Shown piece by piece: positions 23,627 through 30,418 of a DNA stretch of 39,077 bases; the first letter of the stretch is position 1, and each line of letters opens with the position of its first letter. Position numbers and translations under genes: made by a program. This stretch comes from Flavobacterium sp. UBA6203 (lineage in GTDB: Bacteria; Bacteroidota; Bacteroidia; Flavobacteriales; Flavobacteriaceae). The notes beneath the pieces are model-generated. The model worked only from the letters and a program-made list of their open reading frames with translations. It was not told the DNA's origin and did not search any database. Location of the stretch: the NCBI GenBank assembly GCA_002421645.1, contig DIST01000053.1, forward strand, positions 1 through 39,077, read 5' to 3'.

Positions 23627-23710
23627 GTTGCAAAAATACAAAAAAATTAACAAGCAAAATTTCTTTAACTCTCCATAAATATATTGACTAGTCTCAGTAA
23701 CAAATTTTGT

Positions 23711-23718
23711 TAACTTTG
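23711..23718 (+). promoter_or_regulatory. Putative -7 box for mce
   Basis: TAACTTTG matches TAnnTTTG, 22 nt before the mce ATG. A TTG at 23684-23686 is a possible but widely spaced -33 element. Confidence 0.55.
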
Positions 23719-23740
23719 TTCCAATCAAAATTAAATATTA

Positions 23741-24142
23741 ATGAGAAAAATAGAGCATATAGGTATTGCAGTAAGAAACTTAAAGGATTCTAATCTGCTT
23801 TTTGAGAAATTATTTGGTAATCCACCATATAAAGAAGAGGAAGTGGTAAGTGAGGGTGTAAAAACTTCTTTTTTTATGAATGGACCAAATAAGATTGAAT
23901 TGTTAGAAGCAACAAATTCTGAAAGTCCAATTGCTAAATTTTTAGAAAAAAAAGGAGAAGGAATTCATCATATTGCTTTCGATGTTGAAAATATTTTAGA
24001 AGAAATCTCCCGTCTTAAACAAGAGGGTTTTATTATTTTGAATGAAATTCCAAAGAAAGGTGCTGACAATAAATTGGTTGCGTTTCTTCATCCAAAGGGT
24101 ACAAATGGGGTTTTGATAGAGCTATGTCAAGAAATTAAATAA
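23741..24142 (+). CDS. mce: Methylmalonyl-CoA epimerase
   Basis: Interconverts R- and S-methylmalonyl-CoA in propionyl-CoA catabolism and the reverse succinate route. It has 133 residues of the vicinal-oxygen-chelate (glyoxalase) fold: RKIEHIGIAVRNLKDS at the N-terminus with metal-binding His6, GEGIHHIAFDV in the second module, and LIELCQ near the end with the Glu ligand. The motif KGADNKLVAFLHPKGTNGVLIEL is typical of the epimerase rather than lactoylglutathione lyase. It stands alone between the divergent rbfA operon and a tRNA gene. Confidence 0.94.
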   Translation: MRKIEHIGIAVRNLKDSNLLFEKLFGNPPYKEEEVVSEGVKTSFFMNGPNKIELLEATNSESPIAKFLEKKGEGIHHIAFDVENILEEISRLKQEGFIILNEIPKKGADNKLVAFLHPKGTNGVLIELCQEIK

Positions 24143-24156
24143 AGTTGCAAAAAAGA

Positions 24157-24188
24157 TTTGCGTTCCATAAAAAATAGTCTTAATATTG
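24157..24188 (+). promoter_or_regulatory. Putative promoter of the CAU tRNA
   Basis: TTTG (24157-24160), 20 bases, then TAATATTG (24181-24188) is a near match to the -33/-7 pair of Bacteroidota, with the tRNA starting 13 nt after. Confidence 0.6.
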
Positions 24189-24201
24189 CAGCTTTAATAC
24201 T

Positions 24202-24275
24202 GGTCCTATAGCTCAGTTGGTTAGAGCACCTGACTCATAATCAGGTGGTCCCTGGTTCGAGCCCAGGTGGGACCA
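24202..24275 (+). tRNA. tRNA with anticodon CAU (Ile2 or elongator Met)
   Basis: A complete 74-nt cloverleaf: acceptor GGTCCTA with TGGGACC, D arm GCTC...GAGC, anticodon stem CCTGA/TCAGG with loop CTCATAA giving CAT, T arm CCTGG-TTCGAGC-CCAGG, discriminator A. No CCA is encoded. The anticodon alone gives Met, but C4-G69 and C5-G68 in the acceptor are the pairs that the lysidine enzyme TilS prefers in E. coli tRNA-Ile2. I therefore lean towards tRNA-Ile2, which reads AUA after lysidine modification; elongator tRNA-Met remains possible. Confidence 0.93.
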
Positions 24276-24474
24276 CTTTTAATGAATTATTTCAAATTGC
24301 TTAAACTAAATTTTTTTTAAGTTTTTTTGAAAATAGCTTGTTAAGTATAAAAATATTTATATTTTCGTCTTTTAATAAACTAGTTAGTTGATATGTTAAC
24401 TAATTATTAAGGATTTCACTTTTGTTAGTGATATACATATATAAATTATACTTTTGCCCCCAATTAGAATAATT
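24276..24474. other. Spacer between the CAU tRNA and the 66-residue protein
   Basis: An AT-rich 199-nt stretch. It has no clear terminator hairpin directly after the tRNA. Only the -7-like box at 24449-24456 stands out; I see no other gene. Confidence 0.6.
24449..24456 (+). promoter_or_regulatory. Putative -7 box for the 66-residue protein
   Basis: TACTTTTG fits TAnnTTTG, 18 nt before the ATG at 24475. TTTG at 24421-24424 is a loosely spaced candidate -33 element. Confidence 0.5.
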
Positions 24475-24675
24475 ATGAATAAAATTATAGCGATTATTGT
24501 AGTACTTTTTGGTATTCATAGTGTCTTTGCTGCAGGAACTAATCCTCCTCCTCCTACACCGCCACCACCTCCGGGGTTGCCTCTAGATAATATGGTTATT
24601 ATACTTTTTTTTCTAGCTTTGGTTTTAGGGTTCTATTCTTTGAAAAAATATATTTTTATAAAAAAAGGCTCTTAA
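24475..24675 (+). CDS. 66-residue exported protein with PID-CTERM-like tail
   Basis: A signal peptide (MNKIIAIIVVLFGIHSVFA, cleaved near residue 19) is followed by a mature part that is only a Pro-rich stretch (NPPPPTPPPPPGLPLDN), one membrane helix (VIILFFLALVLGFYSL) and a basic tail (KKYIFIKKGS). The order Pro-rich, PGLP(I/L)D, helix, basic end resembles the PID-CTERM sorting domain described in Bacteroidota proteins, thought to be recognised by a dedicated sorting protease (recalled, not proven here). If so, the mature passenger is almost nothing but the sorting signal. I prefer the ATG at 24475 over one 21 bases upstream. It ends in a strong terminator shared with ribE. Confidence 0.75.
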   Translation: MNKIIAIIVVLFGIHSVFAAGTNPPPPTPPPPPGLPLDNMVIILFFLALVLGFYSLKKYIFIKKGS

Positions 24676-24689
24676 TTGGAGCCTTTTTT
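24661..24689. terminator. Bidirectional terminator
   Basis: The stem GGCTC/GAGCC (24667-24671 with 24679-24683) lies between an A-run and a T-run. It includes the stop of the 66-residue gene and ends just at the ribE stop. Confidence 0.85.
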
Positions 24690-25278
24690 ATTTTCTTAAT
24701 TCATTTAGTCTACTTACATATTTTCCAATTACATCAAATTCAAGATTAACAATTGTTCCTATTTGGAATGTGTTAAAGTTAGTGTGTTCATAAGTATAAG
24801 GAATAATAGCTACACTAAATGTATTTAATCCTGAATTTACAACAGTTAAACTGGTTCCATTAACTGTAATTGAACCTTTTTCTATAGTAATGTTGTTTAG
24901 AGAAGCGTCATATTCAAATGTGAAAACCCAACTCCCGTTTGCTTCTTTGATGTTGGTGCATGTGCCAGTTTGATCTACATGACCTTGTACGATGTGACCA
25001 TCTAATCTGTCTCCAAGTTTCATGGCGCGTTCTAAATTTACAATATCACCCACTTTCCAAGTCCCAATAGAAGTTTTATCAATTGTTTCTTTGATAGCGG
25101 TTACTGTGTAATTTTTGTTTTCGATTTTCACTACCGTTAAACAAATACCATTATGAGCTACACTTTGGTCAATTTTTAATTCGTGAGTAATATCAGATTC
25201 TACCGTTACATGCAGGTTTTCCTGATCTTTTTCGATTTCTTTTATAATTCCGAGGGTTTCTATAATTCCGGTAAACAT
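24688..25278 (-). CDS. ribE: Riboflavin synthase alpha subunit
   Basis: Condenses two molecules of 6,7-dimethyl-8-ribityllumazine to riboflavin. It has 196 residues from the ATG at 25276-25278, where the classic MFTGIIETLG start occurs; the upstream extension (MIYCLLLMCKF...) looks unreal. Two lumazine-binding barrels follow one another (about 1-95 and 98-190): the first holds VAHNGICLTV, the second DGHIVQGHVDQTG and SITVNGTSLTVV, and the C-terminal helix drives trimerisation. It is divergent from pdxA. Confidence 0.96.
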   Translation of the reverse strand: MFTGIIETLGIIKEIEKDQENLHVTVESDITHELKIDQSVAHNGICLTVVKIENKNYTVTAIKETIDKTSIGTWKVGDIVNLERAMKLGDRLDGHIVQGHVDQTGTCTNIKEANGSWVFTFEYDASLNNITIEKGSITVNGTSLTVVNSGLNTFSVAIIPYTYEHTNFNTFQIGTIVNLEFDVIGKYVSRLNELRK

Positions 25279-25295
25279 AACTGATTTAATTTTAC

Positions 25296-25303
25296 TAAAT
25301 TTG
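25296..25303 (+). promoter_or_regulatory. Putative -7 box for pdxA
   Basis: TAAATTTG, followed by CACATC, matches TAnnTTTG, 33 nt before the pdxA ATG in the divergent ribE-pdxA spacer. No clear -33 element is seen. Confidence 0.55.
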
Positions 25304-25336
25304 CACATCAAAAGTAAGCAATAAATCACATTTGTT

Positions 25337-26386
25337 ATGGTTAAAAAAGCAGAAAATATAATTGTTGGAATTTCGATTGGAGATTTAAATGGTATTGGAA
25401 GCGAAGTTATTTTAAAAACATTTGAAGATACTCGAATGTTAGAATTGTGTACGCCAGTAATTTTTGCAAATGCTAAGATTGTTTCTTTTTTAAGAAAAGA
25501 GCTGAATATTGATATTGCGATTCATGGAATTGATAAAATTGAGCAATTGGTTGTTGGAAAAATCAACGTACTTAATGTTTGGCGAGAAGGAGTAAATCTT
25601 GAATTGGGGAAAAACGATGATGTTGTAGGTAGTTATGCCATTAAATCATTCGTTGCTGCAACAAAAGCCTTAAAAGAAGGTGTAGTAGATGTTTTGGTAA
25701 CAGCTCCTATTAATAAGTACAATATCCAATCAGAAGATTTTAAATTTCCAGGTCATACCGATTATCTAGATAAAGAATTAGAAGGTGATGCTTTAATGTT
25801 AATGGTGCATGATGATTTGCGTGTTGGTTTGCTAACGGATCATGTTCCAGTAAATGAAGTGGCTAAACATTTGAATGAAAAATTAATTTCGAGCAAAATC
25901 AAAACCATTATTCAAACTTTAAAACAAGATTTTGAAATCGAAAAACCAAAGGTGGCTGTTTTAGGATTGAATCCACATTCGGGTGATAATGGTGTAATTG
26001 GTCAAGAAGAAGAAAAAATCATCAAACCAGCTTTGAAAAAATTATTTGAAGCAGGAGATATGGTTTTCGGGCCTTTTTCTGCTGACGGGTTCTTTGGTTC
26101 AGCACAATATGAGAAATATGATGCGGTTATTGCAACGTATCACGATCAAGGATTAATTCCGTTCAAAACCTTGTCGTTTGGCAATGGTGTTAATTATACG
26201 GCTGGATTGAATAAAATTAGAACTTCTCCTGATCATGGCACAGCCTATGAAATTGCAGGTAAAGGAGTGGCTAATCACGAGTCATTTAAAGAGGCAGTTT
26301 ATTTAGCAATTGATATTTTTAAGAAAAGAAATGACTATCAAGAGCTGATAAAGAACCCTTTGAAAACAAAAGAAAAACAGTTATAA
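25337..26386 (+). CDS. pdxA: 4-hydroxythreonine-4-phosphate dehydrogenase
   Basis: Oxidises 4-phosphohydroxy-L-threonine with NAD in the DXP-dependent route to pyridoxal phosphate. It has 349 residues. The start MVKKAENIIVGISIGDLNGIGSEV carries the glycine-rich motif, VTAPINKYNI then FPGHTDYL (His140), GLNPHSGDNG (His214) and TYHDQGLIPFK provide metal ligands and active-site residues, and IRTSPDHGTAYEIAGKG is the C-terminal signature. PLP is also the cofactor of the alanine racemase half of murF-alr. Single gene; the yceD group follows after 81 nt from its own promoter. Confidence 0.96.
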   Translation: MVKKAENIIVGISIGDLNGIGSEVILKTFEDTRMLELCTPVIFANAKIVSFLRKELNIDIAIHGIDKIEQLVVGKINVLNVWREGVNLELGKNDDVVGSYAIKSFVAATKALKEGVVDVLVTAPINKYNIQSEDFKFPGHTDYLDKELEGDALMLMVHDDLRVGLLTDHVPVNEVAKHLNEKLISSKIKTIIQTLKQDFEIEKPKVAVLGLNPHSGDNGVIGQEEEKIIKPALKKLFEAGDMVFGPFSADGFFGSAQYEKYDAVIATYHDQGLIPFKTLSFGNGVNYTAGLNKIRTSPDHGTAYEIAGKGVANHESFKEAVYLAIDIFKKRNDYQELIKNPLKTKEKQL

Positions 26387-26408
26387 ACAAAAAAATGTTT
26401 ACAACTAG

Positions 26409-26437
26409 TTTGAATTTATAAATATTTTATATCTTTG
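26409..26437 (+). promoter_or_regulatory. Promoter of the yceD-rpmF group
   Basis: TTTG (26409-26412), 17 bases, then TATCTTTG (26430-26437) followed by CACACC: the clearest -33/-7 pair in the window, 30 nt before the yceD ATG. Confidence 0.75.
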
Positions 26438-26467
26438 CACACCTTTTAAAAAGGTAAAACTGTTGTT

Positions 26468-27007
26468 ATGAACAATTTAAAAGAATATTTAATTCCATTC
26501 GTGGGATTAAAAATAGGGAAGCATCAGTTTGATTATCAAATAGATAATACGTTCTTTAAAAACTTTGATTACGACGAATTTAATGACGTTTCAGTCAAAG
26601 TTGATATTGTTTTAGAGAAAAAAAGCACCATGCTTGAGCTTGATTTCAAACACAAAGGAACTGTAAATGTGCCTTGTGATGTGTCGGGTGAAGAGTTTGA
26701 TTTGCCAATTAAAGGAAAATTGAAACTTTTAGTTAAGTTTGGAGATACTTTTAATGATGAAAATGAGGAGTTGCTCATTTTACCTCATGGTGAATTTCAA
26801 GTAAATGTAGCACAGTATATTTATGAGTCTATCATACTATCAGTGCCTTTACGAAGAATACATCCTGGTGTTAAAGATGGTTCGCTATCTGATGTAATTG
26901 AAAAATTAGAATCGCTTTCTCCAAAAGAACATAAGAAAGAAGAACAACAAAATAATGATATTGACCCTAGATGGGAGAATTTAAAAAAACTATTAACGGA
27001 TAAATAA
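26468..27007 (+). CDS. YceD / DUF177 family protein
   Basis: A 179-residue protein of the YceD family, implicated in 23S rRNA accumulation and large-subunit assembly and nearly always next to rpmF. N-terminal half is beta-rich (MNNLKEYLIPFVGLKIGKHQFDYQI); the core LDFKHKGTVNVPCDVSGEEFDLPIKGKLKLLVKF corresponds to the family motif with the conserved Cys in a VxCDRS-like site, here CDVSG. A charged C-terminal tail ends in IDPRWENLKKLLTDK, also typical. It is the first gene of the operon, and rpmF starts 9 nt after its stop. Confidence 0.92.
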   Translation: MNNLKEYLIPFVGLKIGKHQFDYQIDNTFFKNFDYDEFNDVSVKVDIVLEKKSTMLELDFKHKGTVNVPCDVSGEEFDLPIKGKLKLLVKFGDTFNDENEELLILPHGEFQVNVAQYIYESIILSVPLRRIHPGVKDGSLSDVIEKLESLSPKEHKKEEQQNNDIDPRWENLKKLLTDK

Positions 27008-27016
27008 AATAGAACA

Positions 27017-27211
27017 ATGGCACATCCTAAGAGAAGACAGTCGTCTACAAGAAGAGATAAAAGAAGAACGCATTACAAAGCAACAGTTGCTCAAATTGCT
27101 ACTTGTCCTGTAACTGGTGAGGCTCACTTATACCACAGAGCTTACTGGCATGAAGGTAAAATGTACTACAGAGGTCAAGTTGTAATTGATAAAACAGAAG
27201 CTGTAGCTTAA
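27017..27211 (+). CDS. rpmF: 50S ribosomal protein L32
   Basis: A small large-subunit protein of 64 residues. [20 protein letters not shown] is the diagnostic N-terminal sequence. The zinc ribbon of other L32 proteins (four Cys) is absent: only one Cys, in [18 protein letters not shown], remains, as in the C-minus form. It lies directly after yceD and ends in a strong terminator. Confidence 0.97.
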   Translation: MAHPKRRQSSTRRDKRRTHYKATVAQIATCPVTGEAHLYHRAYWHEGKMYYRGQVVIDKTEAVA

Positions 27212-27230
27212 TTGTATCAAAAAAATAGAG

Positions 27231-27258
27231 AAAACTCTCACATCGTGAGAGTTTTTTT
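27231..27258 (+). terminator. Terminator after rpmF
   Basis: The stem ACTCTCAC/GTGAGAGT has a three-base loop and is followed by a T-run of seven. It lies 19 nt after the rpmF stop and may be partly leaky, since fabH follows in the same direction. Confidence 0.9.
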
Positions 27259-27266
27259 GTTAAATA

Positions 27267-27301
27267 CCTATTCGAGTTTGTAATAATACAATTCGAATAG
27301 G
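27267..27301 (+). promoter_or_regulatory. 35-nt hairpin upstream of fabH
   Basis: CCTATTCGA (27267-27275) pairs with TCGAATAGG (27293-27301), and inside it TTGTA pairs with TACAA around an ATAA loop; the stem is interrupted by a short internal mismatch only. It lacks a T-run, so it is not an ordinary terminator. It lies 75 nt before the fabH ATG and could be an operator or an mRNA control element. Confidence 0.6.
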
Positions 27302-27376
27302 ATTCGTTTGAAATTTTTTTTGTAATTTCCACCACTTTTTGAATTTTAAAAATTCAGAAAGAAAAATTAATCGAAG

Positions 27377-28372
27377 ATGAATAAAATAACAGCAGCAATT
27401 ACGGCAGTTGGAGCTTATGTTCCTGACTATGTTTTGTCGAATCAAGTGTTAGAAACATTAGTAGAAACTAATGACGAGTGGATTACCACTCGTACTGGGA
27501 TTAAAGAAAGAAGATTATTAAAAGAAGAAGGAAAAGGAACTTCTTTCATGGCAATCAAAGCCGCTCAAAATTTATTTGAGAAAGCCAATTTAGATCCAAA
27601 AGAGATAGATTTGGTAATTATGGCAACAGCAACTCCAGATATGCCAGTAGCTTCAACAGGAGTTTTTGTAGCAACAGAAATTGGAGCAACAAATGCTTTT
27701 GCTTTTGACTTGCAAGCTGCTTGTTCAAGTTTTTTGTATGGAATGTCAGTGGCTTCTGCATATATCGCATCTGGAAAATACAAAAAAGTTTTATTGATAG
27801 GTTCTGATAAAATGTCATCGATTATCGATTACACAGACCGCGCTACTTGTATCATCTTCGGTGATGGAGCAGGAGCGGTATTGTTTGAACCTAACACAGA
27901 AGGATTAGGACTTCAAGATGAAATCTTAAAAAGCGATGGAATCGGAAGAGAATTCTTAAAAATTGAAGCAGGTGGGTCTATTTTACCTCCTTCGGAAGAA
28001 ACAGTAAAAAACAAACAACATTTTGTTTTTCAAGACGGAAAAACAGTTTTCAAATACGCTGTTTCTGGAATGGCTGATGTAAGTGAGAAAATCATGGAGC
28101 GCAACAATTTGTCTCACGACGATATCAATTGGTTAGTAGCGCATCAGGCTAACAGAAGAATTATTGATGCTACTGCAAATAGAATGGGATTAGACGAATC
28201 AAAAGTTTTAATCAACATTCAAAAATACGGAAATACTACTTCGGCAACCCTACCTTTATTATTATCGGATTTCGAAAACCAATTGAAAAAAGGAGATAAC
28301 ATTATCTTTGCAGCTTTTGGTGGCGGATTCACATGGGGTGCTATCTATTTAAAATGGGCTTACACTAAATAA
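27377..28372 (+). CDS. fabH: Beta-ketoacyl-ACP synthase III
   Basis: Starts fatty acid synthesis by condensing an acyl-CoA primer with malonyl-ACP. It has 331 residues. The catalytic triad is visible: Cys116 in DLQAACSSFLYG, His256 in VAHQANRR and Asn286 in YGNTTSATLP. The N-terminal TNDEWITTRTGIKERR and the FGDGAGAVLF loop are standard. Branched iso primers are typical of Flavobacteriaceae, but primer choice cannot be read from the sequence. It is followed by accB after 27 nt, so it supplies the same pathway as accB and accC. Confidence 0.97.
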   Translation: MNKITAAITAVGAYVPDYVLSNQVLETLVETNDEWITTRTGIKERRLLKEEGKGTSFMAIKAAQNLFEKANLDPKEIDLVIMATATPDMPVASTGVFVATEIGATNAFAFDLQAACSSFLYGMSVASAYIASGKYKKVLLIGSDKMSSIIDYTDRATCIIFGDGAGAVLFEPNTEGLGLQDEILKSDGIGREFLKIEAGGSILPPSEETVKNKQHFVFQDGKTVFKYAVSGMADVSEKIMERNNLSHDDINWLVAHQANRRIIDATANRMGLDESKVLINIQKYGNTTSATLPLLLSDFENQLKKGDNIIFAAFGGGFTWGAIYLKWAYTK

Positions 28373-28399
28373 TAACAAAACTAAACTAAATTAAATATT

Positions 28400-28876
28400 A
28401 TGGATATTAGAGAGATTCAAAACCTAATCAAATTTGTAGCTAAATCAGGTGCTACAGAAGTAAAATTAGAAATGGACGATTTTAAAATCACCATAAAAAC
28501 TACTGCAGAAGGCACAGAAAGTACTACTACTTATGTACAACATATGCCAATGGCAGCAGCTCCTCAGGTTGCGGCTCCACAAGTTGTAGCTAGTCCAGCA
28601 GCTCCAGCGGCTCCAGCAGCAGATGACAATTCAAAATATGTAACAGTTAAATCGCCAATTATTGGTACTTTCTATAGAAAACCAGCTCCAGACAAACCAA
28701 TGTTTGTTGAAGTAGGTTCTACAATTGGTAAAGGAGATGTTCTTTGTGTAATTGAAGCAATGAAATTATTCAATGAAATTGAATCTGAAGTTTCTGGTAA
28801 AATTGTAAAAGTTTTAGTGGATGATGCTTCTCCGGTTGAATTCGATCAACCATTATTCTTAGTTGATCCATCATAA
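28400..28876 (+). CDS. accB: Biotin carboxyl carrier protein of acetyl-CoA carboxylase
   Basis: Carries the biotin that is carboxylated by AccC and passed to the AccAD transferase in malonyl-CoA formation. It has 158 residues. An N-terminal helical part (MDIREIQNLIKFVAKSG) is followed by a flexible Ala/Pro linker (about 50-75) and the biotinyl domain (about 80-158), with Lys122 in CVIEAMKLFNEIESE as the biotinylation site. The thumb loop and KSPIIGTFYRKPAPDKPMF are typical. The stop is followed by a 109-nt spacer of unusual composition before accC. Confidence 0.97.
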   Translation: MDIREIQNLIKFVAKSGATEVKLEMDDFKITIKTTAEGTESTTTYVQHMPMAAAPQVAAPQVVASPAAPAAPAADDNSKYVTVKSPIIGTFYRKPAPDKPMFVEVGSTIGKGDVLCVIEAMKLFNEIESEVSGKIVKVLVDDASPVEFDQPLFLVDPS

Positions 28877-28892
28877 TAAAGTTAGAAGTTAG

Positions 28893-28977
28893 CCCTTCGA
28901 CGTAGCTCAGGATGACAAGAAGGTAGAACATCTATCTTTATAATTGTCTAATTGACACATTGTCTAATTATCTAATT
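28893..28977. repeat. Repeat-like spacer between accB and accC
   Basis: Two parts: CCTTCGACGTAGCTCAGG within 28893-28916, GC-rich for this genome and resembling a dispersed sequence I recall in Bacteroidota spacers, then ATTGTCTAATT copies at 28943-28953 and 28959-28969 (16-nt period) plus a further TCTAATT at 28971-28977. Confidence 0.6.
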
Positions 28978-28985
28978 AAAAGAAC

Positions 28986-30335
28986 ATGTTTAAAAAAATA
29001 TTAATTGCCAATAGAGGAGAAATTGCACTACGTGTAATTAGAACTTGTAGAGAAATGGGCATTAAGACTGTTGCGGTTTATTCTACGGCTGACGCGGATA
29101 GTTTGCACGTAAAATTTGCTGATGAAGCAGTTTGTATTGGACCTCCTCCAAGTAATTTATCTTACTTAAAAATGTCAAATATTATAGCAGCGGCTGAAAT
29201 TACAAATGCTGATGCTATTCACCCGGGATATGGATTCTTATCTGAGAATGCTAAATTTTCAAAAATTTGTCAAGAGCACGGTATCAAATTTATTGGTGCT
29301 TCTCCAGAAATGATTGAAAAAATGGGAGATAAAGCTACAGCAAAATCAACAATGATTGAAGCTGGAGTTCCATGTGTTCCAGGTTCTGAAGGAATTTTAG
29401 AATCTTTTGAACAAGCAAAAAAAGTAGCTAAAGAAATTGGATATCCTGTAATGATGAAAGCTACCGCTGGTGGTGGGGGTAAAGGAATGCGTGCTATTTG
29501 GAAAGAAGAAGAACTTGAAAAAGCTTGGGAAAGTGCACGTCAAGAAGCAGCTGCAGCCTTCGGAAATGATGGTATGTACATGGAAAAATTGATTGAAGAA
29601 CCACGTCACATCGAAATTCAAGTAGTTGGTGATTCTTACGGAAAAGCATGTCACTTATCAGAAAGAGATTGTTCAGTTCAACGTCGTCACCAAAAATTAA
29701 CTGAAGAAACTCCTTCGCCATTCATGACAGATGAATTGCGTGAAAAAATGGGTACAGCAGCAGTTAAAGCAGCAGAATATATCAAATATGAAGGTGCTGG
29801 AACAGTTGAATTCTTAGTTGATAAACACAGAAATTTCTACTTCATGGAGATGAATACACGTATCCAAGTAGAGCACCCAATTACAGAGCAAGTAATTGAT
29901 TACGATTTAATTCGTGAGCAAATTTTAGTTGCGGCTGGTGTGCCAATTTCTGGTAAAAACTATTATCCACAATTACACTCAATAGAATGTCGTATTAATG
30001 CAGAAGATCCTTATAACGATTTCCGTCCTTCGCCAGGTAAAATTACGGTTTTACACGCGCCAGGAGGTCACGGAGTACGTTTAGATACGCACGTTTACGC
30101 TGGATATACAATTCCACCAAATTATGACTCAATGATTGCTAAGTTGATTACAACAGCACAATCGAGAGAAGAGGCTATCAATAAAATGAAGCGTGCTTTA
30201 GATGAGTTCGTAATCGAAGGAATCAAAACCACAATCCCATTCCACAGACAATTAATGGACGAACCAGATTATGTGGCCGGAAATTATACTACAAAATTCA
30301 TGGAATCTTTTGTAATGAAAGACCCTCAAGAATAA
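28986..30335 (+). CDS. accC: Biotin carboxylase of acetyl-CoA carboxylase
   Basis: ATP-dependent carboxylation of biotin on AccB. It has 449 residues, the usual AccC length. The N-terminal [26 protein letters not shown], the ATP-grasp glycine loop [61 protein letters not shown] and the Arg-containing RINAEDP are all present. It closes the fabH-accB-accC unit; the accAD transferase genes are not in the window. A bidirectional terminator follows. Confidence 0.98.
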   Translation: MFKKILIANRGEIALRVIRTCREMGIKTVAVYSTADADSLHVKFADEAVCIGPPPSNLSYLKMSNIIAAAEITNADAIHPGYGFLSENAKFSKICQEHGIKFIGASPEMIEKMGDKATAKSTMIEAGVPCVPGSEGILESFEQAKKVAKEIGYPVMMKATAGGGGKGMRAIWKEEELEKAWESARQEAAAAFGNDGMYMEKLIEEPRHIEIQVVGDSYGKACHLSERDCSVQRRHQKLTEETPSPFMTDELREKMGTAAVKAAEYIKYEGAGTVEFLVDKHRNFYFMEMNTRIQVEHPITEQVIDYDLIREQILVAAGVPISGKNYYPQLHSIECRINAEDPYNDFRPSPGKITVLHAPGGHGVRLDTHVYAGYTIPPNYDSMIAKLITTAQSREEAINKMKRALDEFVIEGIKTTIPFHRQLMDEPDYVAGNYTTKFMESFVMKDPQE

Positions 30336-30341
30336 AAAAAC

Positions 30342-30371
30342 AAAAAGCGATTTCAATTGAAATCGCTTTTT
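30342..30371. terminator. Palindromic bidirectional terminator
   Basis: A perfect 30-bp palindrome (AAAAAGCGATTTCAA and its complement) followed by T's, between accC and the convergent S9 peptidase. Confidence 0.9.
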
Positions 30372-30418
30372 TTATTAACTTTTGTGTTGATTTGTTTTTT
30401 GAAGTTGCCCTTGAACTT

